Assembly (NCBI GenBank): GCA_026018925.1
Contig: JAKSZU010000004.1
Span: forward strand, 42,360,233-42,424,232
Length of the DNA stretch: 64,000 bases
From: Tupaia tana
Lineage: Eukaryota; Chordata; Mammalia; Scandentia; Tupaiidae
Reading direction: 5' to 3'
Shown: positions 10,503-19,611 of the stretch, one piece after another
Layout: each line of letters starts with the position of its first letter
How positions within the stretch are numbered: position 1 is the first letter of the stretch
Position numbers and translations under genes: made by a program
Notes under the pieces: generated by a model
Database searches by the model: none
Seen by the model: only the letters and a program-made list of their open reading frames with translations
What the model was told of the DNA's origin: nothing

Positions 10503-11792
10503 TGCCGGGGTCTAGCCTCGGGTCTAGCCTCGGCAGGGGTGGGTCGACTCGACGGAGGCGGCGCAGGTGAACAGAAGACATAGGCCTCGGTGCCTTTTCA
10601 TGCACGTCCTATGCCGGACACCACCCAGAGATCGCTCTCTGGGGAGTGACAACTGCTAGGAATCATCGTGCTTATTTATTGAAAATGTGATACATGCAAG
10701 TAAATGGGCAGTGAAAAAAATTTTACTCTAAGGAACAGGGTGTACAAAGCATGGAAGCAATAAACATAAAACACGCTGTTTGTCTTGTCAGATCAGGTAA
10801 AATCAATCACAGTTCTCAGGATGAGGAAGTCCATTTGTCTGTTGTATCTTCTTCTTAGATCTTGATTACTGGGAAGGGTCTTCAGACGAGGGGGCTTGCA
10901 GGATGTTTGATAACTTCAGTCCTGGGTCAGGCCGATAACCTTGCTGGTTGTAAAGTCCTAGATAGAAATCTTGTCTTGCTAAGTAAAGACACAGTTAATA
11001 TATGGACCATTCATACATTACAACAATAGGTGAGTCTATGATCTATGCATGGGAAAGGAAGATGATCTTGTAGCTCAGGAGACAACACAGGATGTTTTAC
11101 TAGCAGTTTTTCATAGTCAATAGCACATAGATGAGAAACTCTTTGTAGTTGAAAGCTACCTGTTGCTTTAGATAAGAGCTCCCAGCTAAGTTAATCTTTC
11201 TCTGGAGCCCTCAAGTTTGTTTATCCTGTTGTCCCAGCCAGGCCTTTTCCTTTAATAAACCTGTGGGATTCTGCATTTTATTTGCTGAGTCTGTCAATTA
11301 GTGAGTTCTTTTGTTTTATTTCTGAGTCTCTGTTACGTGGTGAATGTGCTGACTTTGTCTAGCATGAGTTCACTTTGGCCTGTAGCTTTAACAAGGGGTA
11401 TTTACAAAAACTAGCCTTAAACTAACTTAGTCTACATATGCTTCTAATGCTAACTTGGTTTATACTAACTTAATCTATATGTTAATTTTGGCTTAAAAAC
11501 AGACAGGTGGGGGAGTCTTAAGCTTCCTGGTCCTCCTGTCAGTCTTAGGGAACCACATTCTTACAAGGTCACTAATTGGCTTTATTGTAATGGTTGGGGG
11601 TGATGTTTTACCCTTACAGGGTACTGTAATAACAGTAAAACTTATGGCAGAGAAATTGAATACCGGCCAGTTCAAGGACACAAGGGAGAGCTCGTAAACT
11701 GGGCCTTGCCTCAGTTTCTTCCCAGTCCAGGCCTTGCCTTAGAATGGGAGGCAGCATCCTTACCAGCTTGTGTTGCCTGCATGGCCCCGTCA
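10503..11792 (-). repeat. 3' LTR of the provirus
   Basis: Begins TGCCGGGG and ends CCCCGTCA on the plus strand, giving the TG...CA ends expected on either strand. It matches the LTR at 16822-18111 at every position I compared except 11462 (A here, G at 17781). On the minus strand an AATAAA lies at 10680-10675, a likely poly(A) signal, and a TATATTAA at 11002-10995 is a weak TATA candidate. An imperfect direct repeat of TCTAGCCTCGGG sits at the left end. Confidence 0.97.
10675..10680 (-). promoter_or_regulatory. Candidate LTR polyadenylation signal
   Basis: AATAAA on the minus strand, about 170 bp from the end of the LTR, a position compatible with the R region. The same hexamer is in the 5' LTR at 16994-16999. 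No cleavage site can be assigned by eye. Confidence 0.45.
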
Positions 11793-12379
11793 TCTCCCCC
11801 TTTTTTGTTTTGTAATTTGTAGAAGTGAATCTCTGCCTCAATTGATGTAATTGTGGCCCCAATACATCTAGTGAGGATTGGGAAGCAAGGAAGAACAATA
11901 AAAATTGATAAGAGAAGACTCCCCACAGAATAGGCTAAAGTGTAAAAATTGTCAGTGGAGGTTGTAAATGTAGAAAACAAAGATTTAACTATACCATCTG
12001 TAACATCACTAGGTGAAATAGAATTTAAATGGGCCTTGGATACAGCCATAATTTGGGCATGGAGTTGTTGTATGTTCATAGTAAGAGAATGATTCCACAC
12101 ACCCCAGAAATGAGTTTGAATTTGATCCCAAGTGACTTGAGTATGATTATAAGGGAGAGGGGTAATACAGATCCATTTGTAATCAGCATGACAAGCAGTA
12201 GTTAACTGGACCTTAATATTTTGAATTTTTTGTCTTAAATATAAAACTGATTTTTCTAGGGCATTAACTCTGTCAGCCAGTTGTTGGTCAATTTGTTCCT
12301 GTTTAAACAAGGCAGTGGAGACATTAAGAGTTAATTCGTTAATGTGGGAAACTGTCAAACAAAGAGAAGACAAAATTAT
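11711..12379 (-). CDS. env: Betaretroviral envelope transmembrane subunit, partial
   Basis: An open frame of about 220 codons with no ATG at its start; it opens just after an in-frame stop at about 12380-12382, so it is a fragment of a longer env. Visible parts in order: a heptad-rich, coiled-coil-like stretch with DQQLADRVNALEKS, two cysteines seven residues apart, several N-x-S/T sites, a second helical stretch with SKAHLNSISPSD, a hydrophobic membrane anchor (YSVGSLLLSIFIVLPCF), and a basic cytoplasmic tail. A CX6CC motif is absent, as in betaretrovirus-type transmembrane subunits. A complete fusion peptide and cleavage site are not seen in frame. The last 28 or so codons are encoded by the polypurine tract and U3. 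Confidence 0.8.
   Translation of the reverse strand: MILSSLCLTVSHINELTLNVSTALFKQEQIDQQLADRVNALEKSVLYLRQKIQNIKVQLTTACHADYKWICITPLPYNHTQVTWDQIQTHFWGVWNHSLTMNIQQLHAQIMAVSKAHLNSISPSDVTDGIVKSLFSTFTTSTDNFYTLAYSVGSLLLSIFIVLPCFPILTRCIGATITSIEAEIHFYKLQNKKGGDDGAMQATQAGKDAASHSKARPGLGRN
11793..11806 (-). promoter_or_regulatory. Polypurine tract
   Basis: On the minus strand AAAAAAGGGGGAGA directly precedes the 3' LTR terminal TGACGGGG. This is the standard position and make-up of the plus-strand primer of a retrovirus. It is also translated as part of the envelope tail. Confidence 0.93.
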
Positions 12380-12382
12380 TTA

Positions 12383-13440
12383 AGAATTAACAAACCATGT
12401 ATTTAGGAAAAACACAGGGGGTCTAGTTTGGAAAGCCAGACTGTAAAGAAATGCTGTTCCAGGAATATTCTGTTGAGTCTGGGCAAACTGCAAGTAACTT
12501 AGAAGGTGTAGTGGCTAAAACTGAATTATTATATTTTGTAAGAGAAAGGAAAGTTAGGGTCTAAGCATCACAAGTGTGGTCATCATAACTGGAGGGAAGT
12601 GGATGTCCTGTGGCTAAAGGAGAACTTGTAACTTGAATTATGGGGGGAAAGTAACATAAAATGGAAGAGGCTTAACACTATAAGCTGAAAAGCAAAAGAG
12701 GAGTGATTCTATGAAAGTTGAAAAGTTAAAGGGAATTGAGACATGAAGCTGTTCATGTCCAAGAGGATCTCACCCCTATTAGTTTAGAATGATTAGTAGT
12801 TACAATTATTTCATTATCATTCCAATATGAATAGGGCAATTATGAGGAGTGGGGTTTAAAGACAATAGAAATATTAATTACTGTGTTGACTCCTAGGTAC
12901 AGAGGAGAAGCCAAGTTTCTAGTCACAGGAATCTAGGAGTTTATGATGGAGGTGTTTCTTTAAGATGGAGTCATTCCTGTTTTATTTTTCATTTGTCTTG
13001 GAGGTACTCTTCCACGATGGGTCGTGTCTGGTATACTTGGGCTCTAGGTCTAGAAGCAACTAACATTTAATATTTAAAGGCTTTTATCCTGTGGGAGACA
13101 AGTTAGGTGAGAAAAACTGAGAAATTAGAGCAAAAAAACAAGATTAGAAGCACGGTGAATAGAGTACTCAATGGGAGCGAGGCCCAAGGAGCTTACTGAT
13201 ATCAGAGGCCACTTTAACTGTCCCATGAGTCAGCAGCAGTCTGTCCTTTTTCAGACCATCTGGTTGTGGAGCCGCTGAGCCATACTTCTGACAGTCTGAC
13301 TTGCAGTCAGTCTCTGGAGTGACTAGAGCAGAGCTGCTGCTCTCTGGTGTCTGAAGCACTATTACAAAGGACCCTCCTGGCCCATCCTTACAGACCAAGG
13401 CCCCTGTGAAAGCAGTCTGTTTGGCTTTAGTGAGACAGAC
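12383..13440 (-). pseudogene. Decayed surface-envelope region
   Basis: Lies directly upstream of the transmembrane frame. Short segments with extracellular-domain character remain, for example PYSYWNDNEIIVTTNHS (about 12.8 kb) and KPLPFYVTFPPIIQV (about 12.65 kb), with N-x-S/T sites. They lie in different frames separated by stops. No continuous surface subunit can be read. A 76-codon open frame at 13168-13398 has no family I recognise. Assignment is by position and residue character only. Confidence 0.45.
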
Positions 13441-14341
13441 TTAGAAGCTAACTTTACAACTATGTGAGGCCCCATCTGGGCTAGTTGGAGGGGCTTTTTT
13501 CTTTTAGTTGTTTTATTGTATATAATATTTAAAGATAGCAAAACCAGCTCCAGAACAGTAACTTGATCAATTTCTGTAATTCTTTCTTAGATCTTTGTAA
13601 CATAACTCAAACATTCAACAACATACTTTATATCTTCTAGTTTTTGTCCTCTTCCTCTCCTGTCCTGATATAGCCATTTCATCTTCAGACAAAAACTCAC
13701 TACACAAAATTCCTTCTTTATAAAAACCTTTCCTTTTAACCTTTTCTACCAGAAATACATTTTTACAGCCATAACACTTCTTTTAGTTTTTATCTTATTT
13801 TTTTGTTTTTATCTTTTACAAGTCTAACATTAAAAATTGCCTTAATTTAATAGACAAGTTTAATTACAAAAAGGAGCTATTAAACTTGTCATACATTTAT
13901 ATTGAGCAATTTTTGTTTTTTGGTGACCCTAAATCTTAGCATATACTAGCAGCTTACGAACATGTACAAGCAATAACAAAATTTGTTTTAACAACTTTTT
14001 AATGTAAAACTGAACAATTTTACTAATAAAACTTTTCAATATTTTAATAAAATTTAAAGACCAATGATAAGAATAACTAAAATAAGTTAACTTAACAACA
14101 AGAATTATAAGGAGGACTCAGAAAGAACCAGGCAATATGTTTCTATGAGTCTATGTTTAACACTGGGTTTATAGTCTTTTATATCAATTTATTTTTTTTT
14201 TTTTAACTCAGGTGCATTGTATTGGCTGCTTAGTATATAATTTTGTGAAACATTTTTTACTTTTGTTTGGTCAATTTTGGCTTAACAGGTTAGAAAACTA
14301 ATCAATTTACATAGAAAATGAAGATTTTACCGTTTAATTAT

Positions 14342-14384
14342 TAGATTTATTTATTTATTTATTTACTTACTTATTTATTTTACC
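14342..14384. repeat. (ATTT)n tract inside the provirus
   Basis: Tandem ATTT units with two C interruptions. Confidence 0.85.
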
Positions 14385-14566
14385 CTCTTTGTGAATTTTT
14401 TAAGGACATAGCATTAAGATTTTAGCCATAGTCTGACAAAAATTTACAATCGACAGAGGAATTTGACTATATATGTCAGTTTAACATAATAGCCTATTAT
14501 TAATTCTTGAGAATTTAAATTGTTTTGGAACACAATGTATATATAGGCATACAAGTACATAACATT

Positions 14567-14655
14567 TATATATATATATGTATATATATATATACACACA
14601 CACACACGTGTATATGTATACACGCACATATATATACATATACATACACATATAT
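14567..14655. repeat. TA/CA/TG microsatellite inside the provirus
   Basis: Alternating purine-pyrimidine sequence: TATATA, then CACACACACA, then TATACATA repeats. It is the source of the apparent tyrosine/isoleucine-rich open frames here, which are not genes. Confidence 0.9.
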
Positions 14656-15368
14656 GTATATATGCATTACCTTAAATATAATATTAAGAAAATTAAAATT
14701 ACTTAATTTGATAATGTCTTTTATTTTTATCCAACATATAAACAATAAGCTTGATTGGTTTAATAACTCCCTTTTGGATGTTTCAGGGGCCCTCTGTAAA
14801 CATCCAAAAGTTACTTTGAGGTTAAAGATCCTCCGTTAGTACTAAAACTAAAGTCAGAAGTACTAGCTATTTTATTAAACCAACCATTTTAAGATAAACA
14901 TGATGTTGTTTGATTAATAAAAACTTAGACAAAATATATGTTGGAGATTGTGAAGATTTTTACTTATTAATTATTATTGTTATTATTATATTTGAAGCCA
15001 TCTCATTTGTTAAAGTTATACGACCTTGAGAAACATTTAGATTAATTTTTATGAGCGCTCTTTTTATAAACCAAATTGAATAGAATATTTTAAGGCCTGT
15101 TTTCACGTAAACATACAACATATAGTACGTAACATGACATATTACATGTATAGACACACACACATTCACACCAGGATTACAAGAGACAATTTTTCTGGGG
15201 TTATTTTGACATTGATACTTTCTGATTAATCCCCTTTTTGAAATTTTTAATCATATACTTAAGGATGGTAGAAAACAATAGGAATTTTTTACACCTTTAG
15301 AGTTTTTAGAACACAAATATTTTTGATATTTTGGGAGTTTTTTTTTTTTTTTTCTATGCCAGCAAAGC

Positions 15369-16439
15369 CTAAGATGATATGGTTGTTAAATGCTGGCAGG
15401 GGATAATCATTTGGGAAGCCACTGTGATAAAGGAGCCTGTTTCTGTTATCATATTTAATGTTAGGGGAGTTTGTTCGGGAGATATATTTTTCCCATTTGT
15501 GTGCAGGCTCTCTAGTAGCCTGTTTTGAGGTTTATTTATTTCATTTTTTGCCAATTCTTCAAATTCCATTTTCCACAGTAAAAAGTCCCCTCCTGGAAGA
15601 CATGCCTTTGTTACTTGGGTCCAATCATATGGTGTCATCCATTGAGCTGTTAGACCTTCTAGCAATGTAATAGTATATGAAGAAGTGGGACCAAAATCTT
15701 TCACAGCTTGTTTAATTTCTTTAAGCAGTTTATAGGAAATAGCCTCCCACTCTGGCTCCCCATCCTCTAAAGGATATAATAAAGGGAAGCAGAAATTGGC
15801 ATCGCCATCTTTTAAAGCCTTTTTGACTGCTGCGTTAAACCCCACAGGTTTAGAGACCTGTTTGTTTTTGTTTGAATTAAGAGTTTTAAGTTCTAGGGGC
15901 CAATTGTTATGATAGTCAGCAGCAGCCCCCTCTAATCCTTCCTGGTCAAAAGGATTTAGGTGTTCTCTGTTACTATTTGACTCATCATCAGGGGAGTCTT
16001 TTTCAATTGTGAAGACAGGTGCTGAAGGGACTTCTGTAACTGAGTGTTTTTTTGACAGTGGTTTGGGTTTTAAGGGGACAGGTTCACTATGGCTATGTTC
16101 TTCCCAAGGAAGAGTAGAATATGAAGGAGGCCGAGACTTGAAGTCTGTGGCTGCATCTGACAAAAACATGACATGTTTAATAGTTCCCCATAGGGAGAAG
16201 GCAAAAATAGGCATGTTGGCTCCTCCATTTTTATGATACCAATCAATCATATTTTTTCCTACTTGTTCCCAGTATTCAATATTTAGAGTTCCTTCTTCTG
16301 GGAACCAGGGACTGACTTCTTTAACAAAGTCCAAAAATGTTATGAGTTGACTTTTACTAACCTGAATACCTTTTTGTTTTAACGTACGTTTTAGGATGTT
16401 TATATATAGAATCCTATTCTTAGATGTAGCAGTACCCAT
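15369..16439 (-). CDS. gag: Betaretroviral Gag, truncated after N-terminal capsid
   Basis: 356 codons from an ATG, with no internal stop. Residues 1-6 (MGTATS) fit an N-myristoylation signal. Residues about 8-95 are a helical, lysine-rich matrix domain with WYHKNGG and FSLWGTIKHV. Residues 104-107 are PPSY, a late-domain motif that recruits NEDD4-type ligases. A proline- and acid-rich linker follows. Residues about 215-300 resemble the betaretroviral capsid N-terminal domain (FPLLYPLEDG, WMTPYDWTQV, LPGGDFLLWKMEFEEL). The frame degrades after about residue 310 and stops near an A-run. The capsid C-terminal domain with its major homology region and the nucleocapsid zinc knuckles are absent, so assembly and RNA packaging functions are lost. 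Confidence 0.85.
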   Translation of the reverse strand: MGTATSKNRILYINILKRTLKQKGIQVSKSQLITFLDFVKEVSPWFPEEGTLNIEYWEQVGKNMIDWYHKNGGANMPIFAFSLWGTIKHVMFLSDAATDFKSRPPSYSTLPWEEHSHSEPVPLKPKPLSKKHSVTEVPSAPVFTIEKDSPDDESNSNREHLNPFDQEGLEGAAADYHNNWPLELKTLNSNKNKQVSKPVGFNAAVKKALKDGDANFCFPLLYPLEDGEPEWEAISYKLLKEIKQAVKDFGPTSSYTITLLEGLTAQWMTPYDWTQVTKACLPGGDFLLWKMEFEELAKNEINKPQNRLLESLHTNGKNISPEQTPLTLNMITETGSFITVASQMIIPCQHLTTISS

Positions 16440-16673
16440 GATTGTTTACACCTAGGCAGTAATTATTATGTATAGTTTTAATTCTTAGGTGTAGCAGGAC
16501 CCCTGACTGCTTGCACCTAGTTACTAAATTATCTTTACGGTTCTGATTCTTAGATACAGCAATGCCCCTGGCTGCTTGTACCTAGGCAGTAAAGCATCTC
16601 TATGGTTCTGATTCTTAGGTATAGCACTACCCCTGGTTGCTTGTACCTAGGCGAAAATCATCTCTAGTTCTGG
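16416..16673 (-). repeat. Four 65-bp tandem repeats in the leader
   Basis: Units start at 16416, 16481, 16546 and 16611, each with ATTCTTAG and a CACCTAG or TACCTAG core. The first three are exactly 65 bp and the fourth is about 63. Unit 1 holds the gag start codon (16437-16439 complement). At the same place units 2-4 have AGG instead of ATG on the sense strand. Confidence 0.92.
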
Positions 16674-16761
16674 CCTTCCTCTTAATCCCCTCTACCTGGC
16701 TTTTTCTTATACCAGGGGGCTCGCGAAACCCATGTAAGAGGAAGAATTCTCACCCTTGCCT

Positions 16762-16769
16762 ACTCACCT
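16762..16769 (-). promoter_or_regulatory. Candidate major splice donor in the leader
   Basis: AGGTGAGT on the minus strand, a full-consensus 5' splice site about 50 bp from the LTR and upstream of gag, where retroviruses place the donor used for env mRNA. A weaker GGGTGAGA lies about 12 bp further downstream. Confidence 0.6.
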
Positions 16770-16800
16770 CCCTGTTCGAGCTTCACAGTGTTAAATGTCA

Positions 16801-16818
16801 ATCCACGTTGGGGCGCCA
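16801..16818 (-). promoter_or_regulatory. Primer binding site, tRNA-Lys type
   Basis: On the minus strand TGGCGCCCCAACGTGGAT begins three bases after the end of the 5' LTR. TGGCGCCC...AACGTGG matches the complement of the 3' end of tRNA-Lys(1,2), with one extra C. The position confirms minus-strand orientation and makes the LTR at 16822-18111 the 5' LTR. Confidence 0.88.
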
Positions 16819-16821
16819 ATC

Positions 16822-18111
16822 TGCCGGGGTCTAGCCTCGGGTCTAGCCTCGGCAGGGGTGGGTCGACTCGACGGAGGCGGCGCAGGTGAACAGAAGACAT
16901 AGGCCTCGGTGCCTTTTCATGCACGTCCTATGCCGGACACCACCCAGAGATCGCTCTCTGGGGAGTGACAACTGCTAGGAATCATCGTGCTTATTTATTG
17001 AAAATGTGATACATGCAAGTAAATGGGCAGTGAAAAAAATTTTACTCTAAGGAACAGGGTGTACAAAGCATGGAAGCAATAAACATAAAACACGCTGTTT
17101 GTCTTGTCAGATCAGGTAAAATCAATCACAGTTCTCAGGATGAGGAAGTCCATTTGTCTGTTGTATCTTCTTCTTAGATCTTGATTACTGGGAAGGGTCT
17201 TCAGACGAGGGGGCTTGCAGGATGTTTGATAACTTCAGTCCTGGGTCAGGCCGATAACCTTGCTGGTTGTAAAGTCCTAGATAGAAATCTTGTCTTGCTA
17301 AGTAAAGACACAGTTAATATATGGACCATTCATACATTACAACAATAGGTGAGTCTATGATCTATGCATGGGAAAGGAAGATGATCTTGTAGCTCAGGAG
17401 ACAACACAGGATGTTTTACTAGCAGTTTTTCATAGTCAATAGCACATAGATGAGAAACTCTTTGTAGTTGAAAGCTACCTGTTGCTTTAGATAAGAGCTC
17501 CCAGCTAAGTTAATCTTTCTCTGGAGCCCTCAAGTTTGTTTATCCTGTTGTCCCAGCCAGGCCTTTTCCTTTAATAAACCTGTGGGATTCTGCATTTTAT
17601 TTGCTGAGTCTGTCAATTAGTGAGTTCTTTTGTTTTATTTCTGAGTCTCTGTTACGTGGTGAATGTGCTGACTTTGTCTAGCATGAGTTCACTTTGGCCT
17701 GTAGCTTTAACAAGGGGTATTTACAAAAACTAGCCTTAAACTAACTTAGTCTACATATGCTTCTAATGCTAACTTGGTTTGTACTAACTTAATCTATATG
17801 TTAATTTTGGCTTAAAAACAGACAGGTGGGGGAGTCTTAAGCTTCCTGGTCCTCCTGTCAGTCTTAGGGAACCACATTCTTACAAGGTCACTAATTGGCT
17901 TTATTGTAATGGTTGGGGGTGATGTTTTACCCTTACAGGGTACTGTAATAACAGTAAAACTTATGGCAGAGAAATTGAATACCGGCCAGTTCAAGGACAC
18001 AAGGGAGAGCTCGTAAACTGGGCCTTGCCTCAGTTTCTTCCCAGTCCAGGCCTTGCCTTAGAATGGGAGGCAGCATCCTTACCAGCTTGTGTTGCCTGCA
18101 TGGCCCCGTCA
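16822..18111 (-). repeat. 5' LTR of the provirus
   Basis: 1,290 bp. It is identical to the LTR at 10503-11792 apart from 17781 (G versus A). AATAAA complement at 16994-16999. Both LTRs carry a 62-codon open frame on the minus strand (11493-11681 and 17812-18000) of no recognised family. Confidence 0.97.
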
Positions 18112-18117
18112 GCCTAG
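18112..18117. repeat. Proviral target-site duplication, right copy
   Basis: GCCTAG, matching 10497-10502 exactly. Confidence 0.92.
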
Positions 18118-19580
18118 GTCTGTAAAAATGCTAGCTATGTAGCTTCCTGCTAATGAGGGTGTAACTGAAAAGCTTTTAGAGTAGGGTTTTTGTTAGCTGC
18201 ATAAAACAAACTAAATGTCACATCTCATATGTAGCAAAGTAATGTGTACATATGTACACATATATTTATACATCCACAATTAGTATCGTGATATATTTAT
18301 ATTTATTTACATGGTTATTTTAACCTAATTATTGCTCACTAAATGGCTACAGCAATAACACATTAAGTCAAATCAATCAAAATATCTCCGTAATACCAGA
18401 AGTATTTAAGTGGTAAAAAAACTTCACAGTAAACTTATTATTTGATGTGATTTTAAAATAAAATTTTACTGGCTTTCAATCAAAATAAAGTCAACAGAAA
18501 AGGGGGAAAAGACACTTATCATATGCAACCACCTTTTAAGTAAATGGCCATCATTTTTGTAGTTCTTGTACAATGCTCACCATGTGCAAATATGCTTTTA
18601 TTTTTATCCTTTGTGTTCTTTTTCAAAGAGCATTTTGAAAAATAAACAATCCACACCTTGCCTTTTTTATTTGCTACAAAGTGACAAGAAGTTGTTTATT
18701 CGGCTCCCCTGACCAAGTACACTTGGCCATTAAGGTGCTAAAACTCCCTGTGTTTTGCCCCCACTGAGGCTATTTTGAATAAAGACTGTGAATAAAAGAA
18801 TGTTTTAAAATATGATATACATCCTGCTTGTGTCCTTGGGCCCAAGCCTCCTTTCCTAAAATGATATGCTGACAGGGCATAATTAATGACTTAATTAAAA
18901 AACAGGTCATGATGTAATCAGACACAACTTCATGTTATCTCCCCACCAATTCCTATAGGTTTTATTTAGTGAGGAAAATTTCCCCTTGCTCTGAGATGAA
19001 ATATCTGGCATTCTTTGTGACTCCTCTGATCACTCATAGATAATAGACAAGTCACTGGGTCACCATCTCAATTTGCTAGGAATGTCAAGTCCAAAATATT
19101 AATCAATACTCTGGACTTGATGTAGTGTTAAGTCACCTCCCTGGACTCAGACCTGCTTTAGGCTGAAATGTCTGGAGTGGACCAGGAAAGTGTGGTTAGT
19201 TTCTATTTCTCAGGGTTATAGTCTTCCTCTTTTTGCACTCTCCTGTCACTCCTTGAGAGACAGAATCTAATCCATCCTTAGTAGGGAAGTGAGGTGCTGA
19301 GAGGAGTGATAATGATATAGGAAAACTCTTAGGGGAATATTTTTAAAGTTAATTTACCTTCTCTGGATCTAGCAGATGATGTAAATCAACAGGGAATGAT
19401 GCTATAAGTATAAAATTGAGTGAATTTAAAAAAAGATCAGAAATCTTTAAAAAGAACATGATATATTTGATTTTCAGTTACAGCATATGTGTGTTTTGGT
19501 ATAGGACTACTGAGTTTGAGAATTTTTTTGGTCTTTAACTTTTTATTGAGTATAACTTGCATTCATACATACATTAGATA
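18118..19580. other. Apparently unique DNA, possible conserved non-coding block
   Basis: No repeat family recognised. Part of it (about 18840-19080) is less AT-rich than its surroundings and carries TAATTA/ATTAAT motifs next to GGTCATGATG and GTAATCAG, as homeodomain-bound elements often do. Function is not shown by the sequence. Confidence 0.3.
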
Positions 19581-19611
19581 AGAATGAGATGGAGATTTTT
19601 GACTATGCTAC

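Larger units (their letters stand above)
13441..15368 (-). other. AT-rich segment replacing 3' gag, pro and pol
   Basis: About 1.9 kb, strongly A-rich on the proviral sense strand, with stops in all frames that I followed and no reverse transcriptase, integrase, protease or zinc-knuckle motif. It contains an (ATTT)n run at about 14342-14384, a TA/CA microsatellite at about 14567-14655, and is bounded on the gag side by a 16-base T run (A on the sense strand) at 15338-15353. It could be captured host DNA, or a retroviral region too decayed to recognise. Confidence 0.6.
10503..18111 (-). mobile_element. Defective betaretrovirus-like endogenous provirus
   Basis: A 7.6-kb element with two 1,290-bp LTRs, a tRNA-Lys type primer binding site, gag, an envelope remnant and a polypurine tract, all on the minus strand. 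The internal part is only about 5.0 kb, well short of a complete betaretrovirus, and I see no protease, reverse transcriptase, RNase H or integrase motifs. Betaretrovirus-like assignment rests on the 6-bp duplication, the Gag matrix/capsid character, the Lys primer, and a transmembrane envelope without the CX6CC motif. The LTRs show one mismatch in 1,290 positions. It cannot make infectious virus: gag ends before the major homology region and zinc knuckles, pol is missing, and the surface envelope is interrupted by stops. Confidence 0.93.

Noticed and set aside
11493..11681. LTR open frame as a superantigen-like gene
   Set aside because: Only 62 codons and no recognisable similarity. LTR length alone is not evidence for such a gene.
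14444..14839. Tyrosine/isoleucine/threonine-rich open frames on both strands
   Set aside because: They are products of the TA/CA microsatellite inside the provirus.
15458..15670. 70-codon plus-strand frame opposite gag
   Set aside because: Antisense shadow of the gag coding sequence.
16416..16673. CRISPR-like array (65-bp period repeats)
   Set aside because: The units are contiguous diverged tandem copies without spacers, inside a retroviral leader in a mammalian genome.
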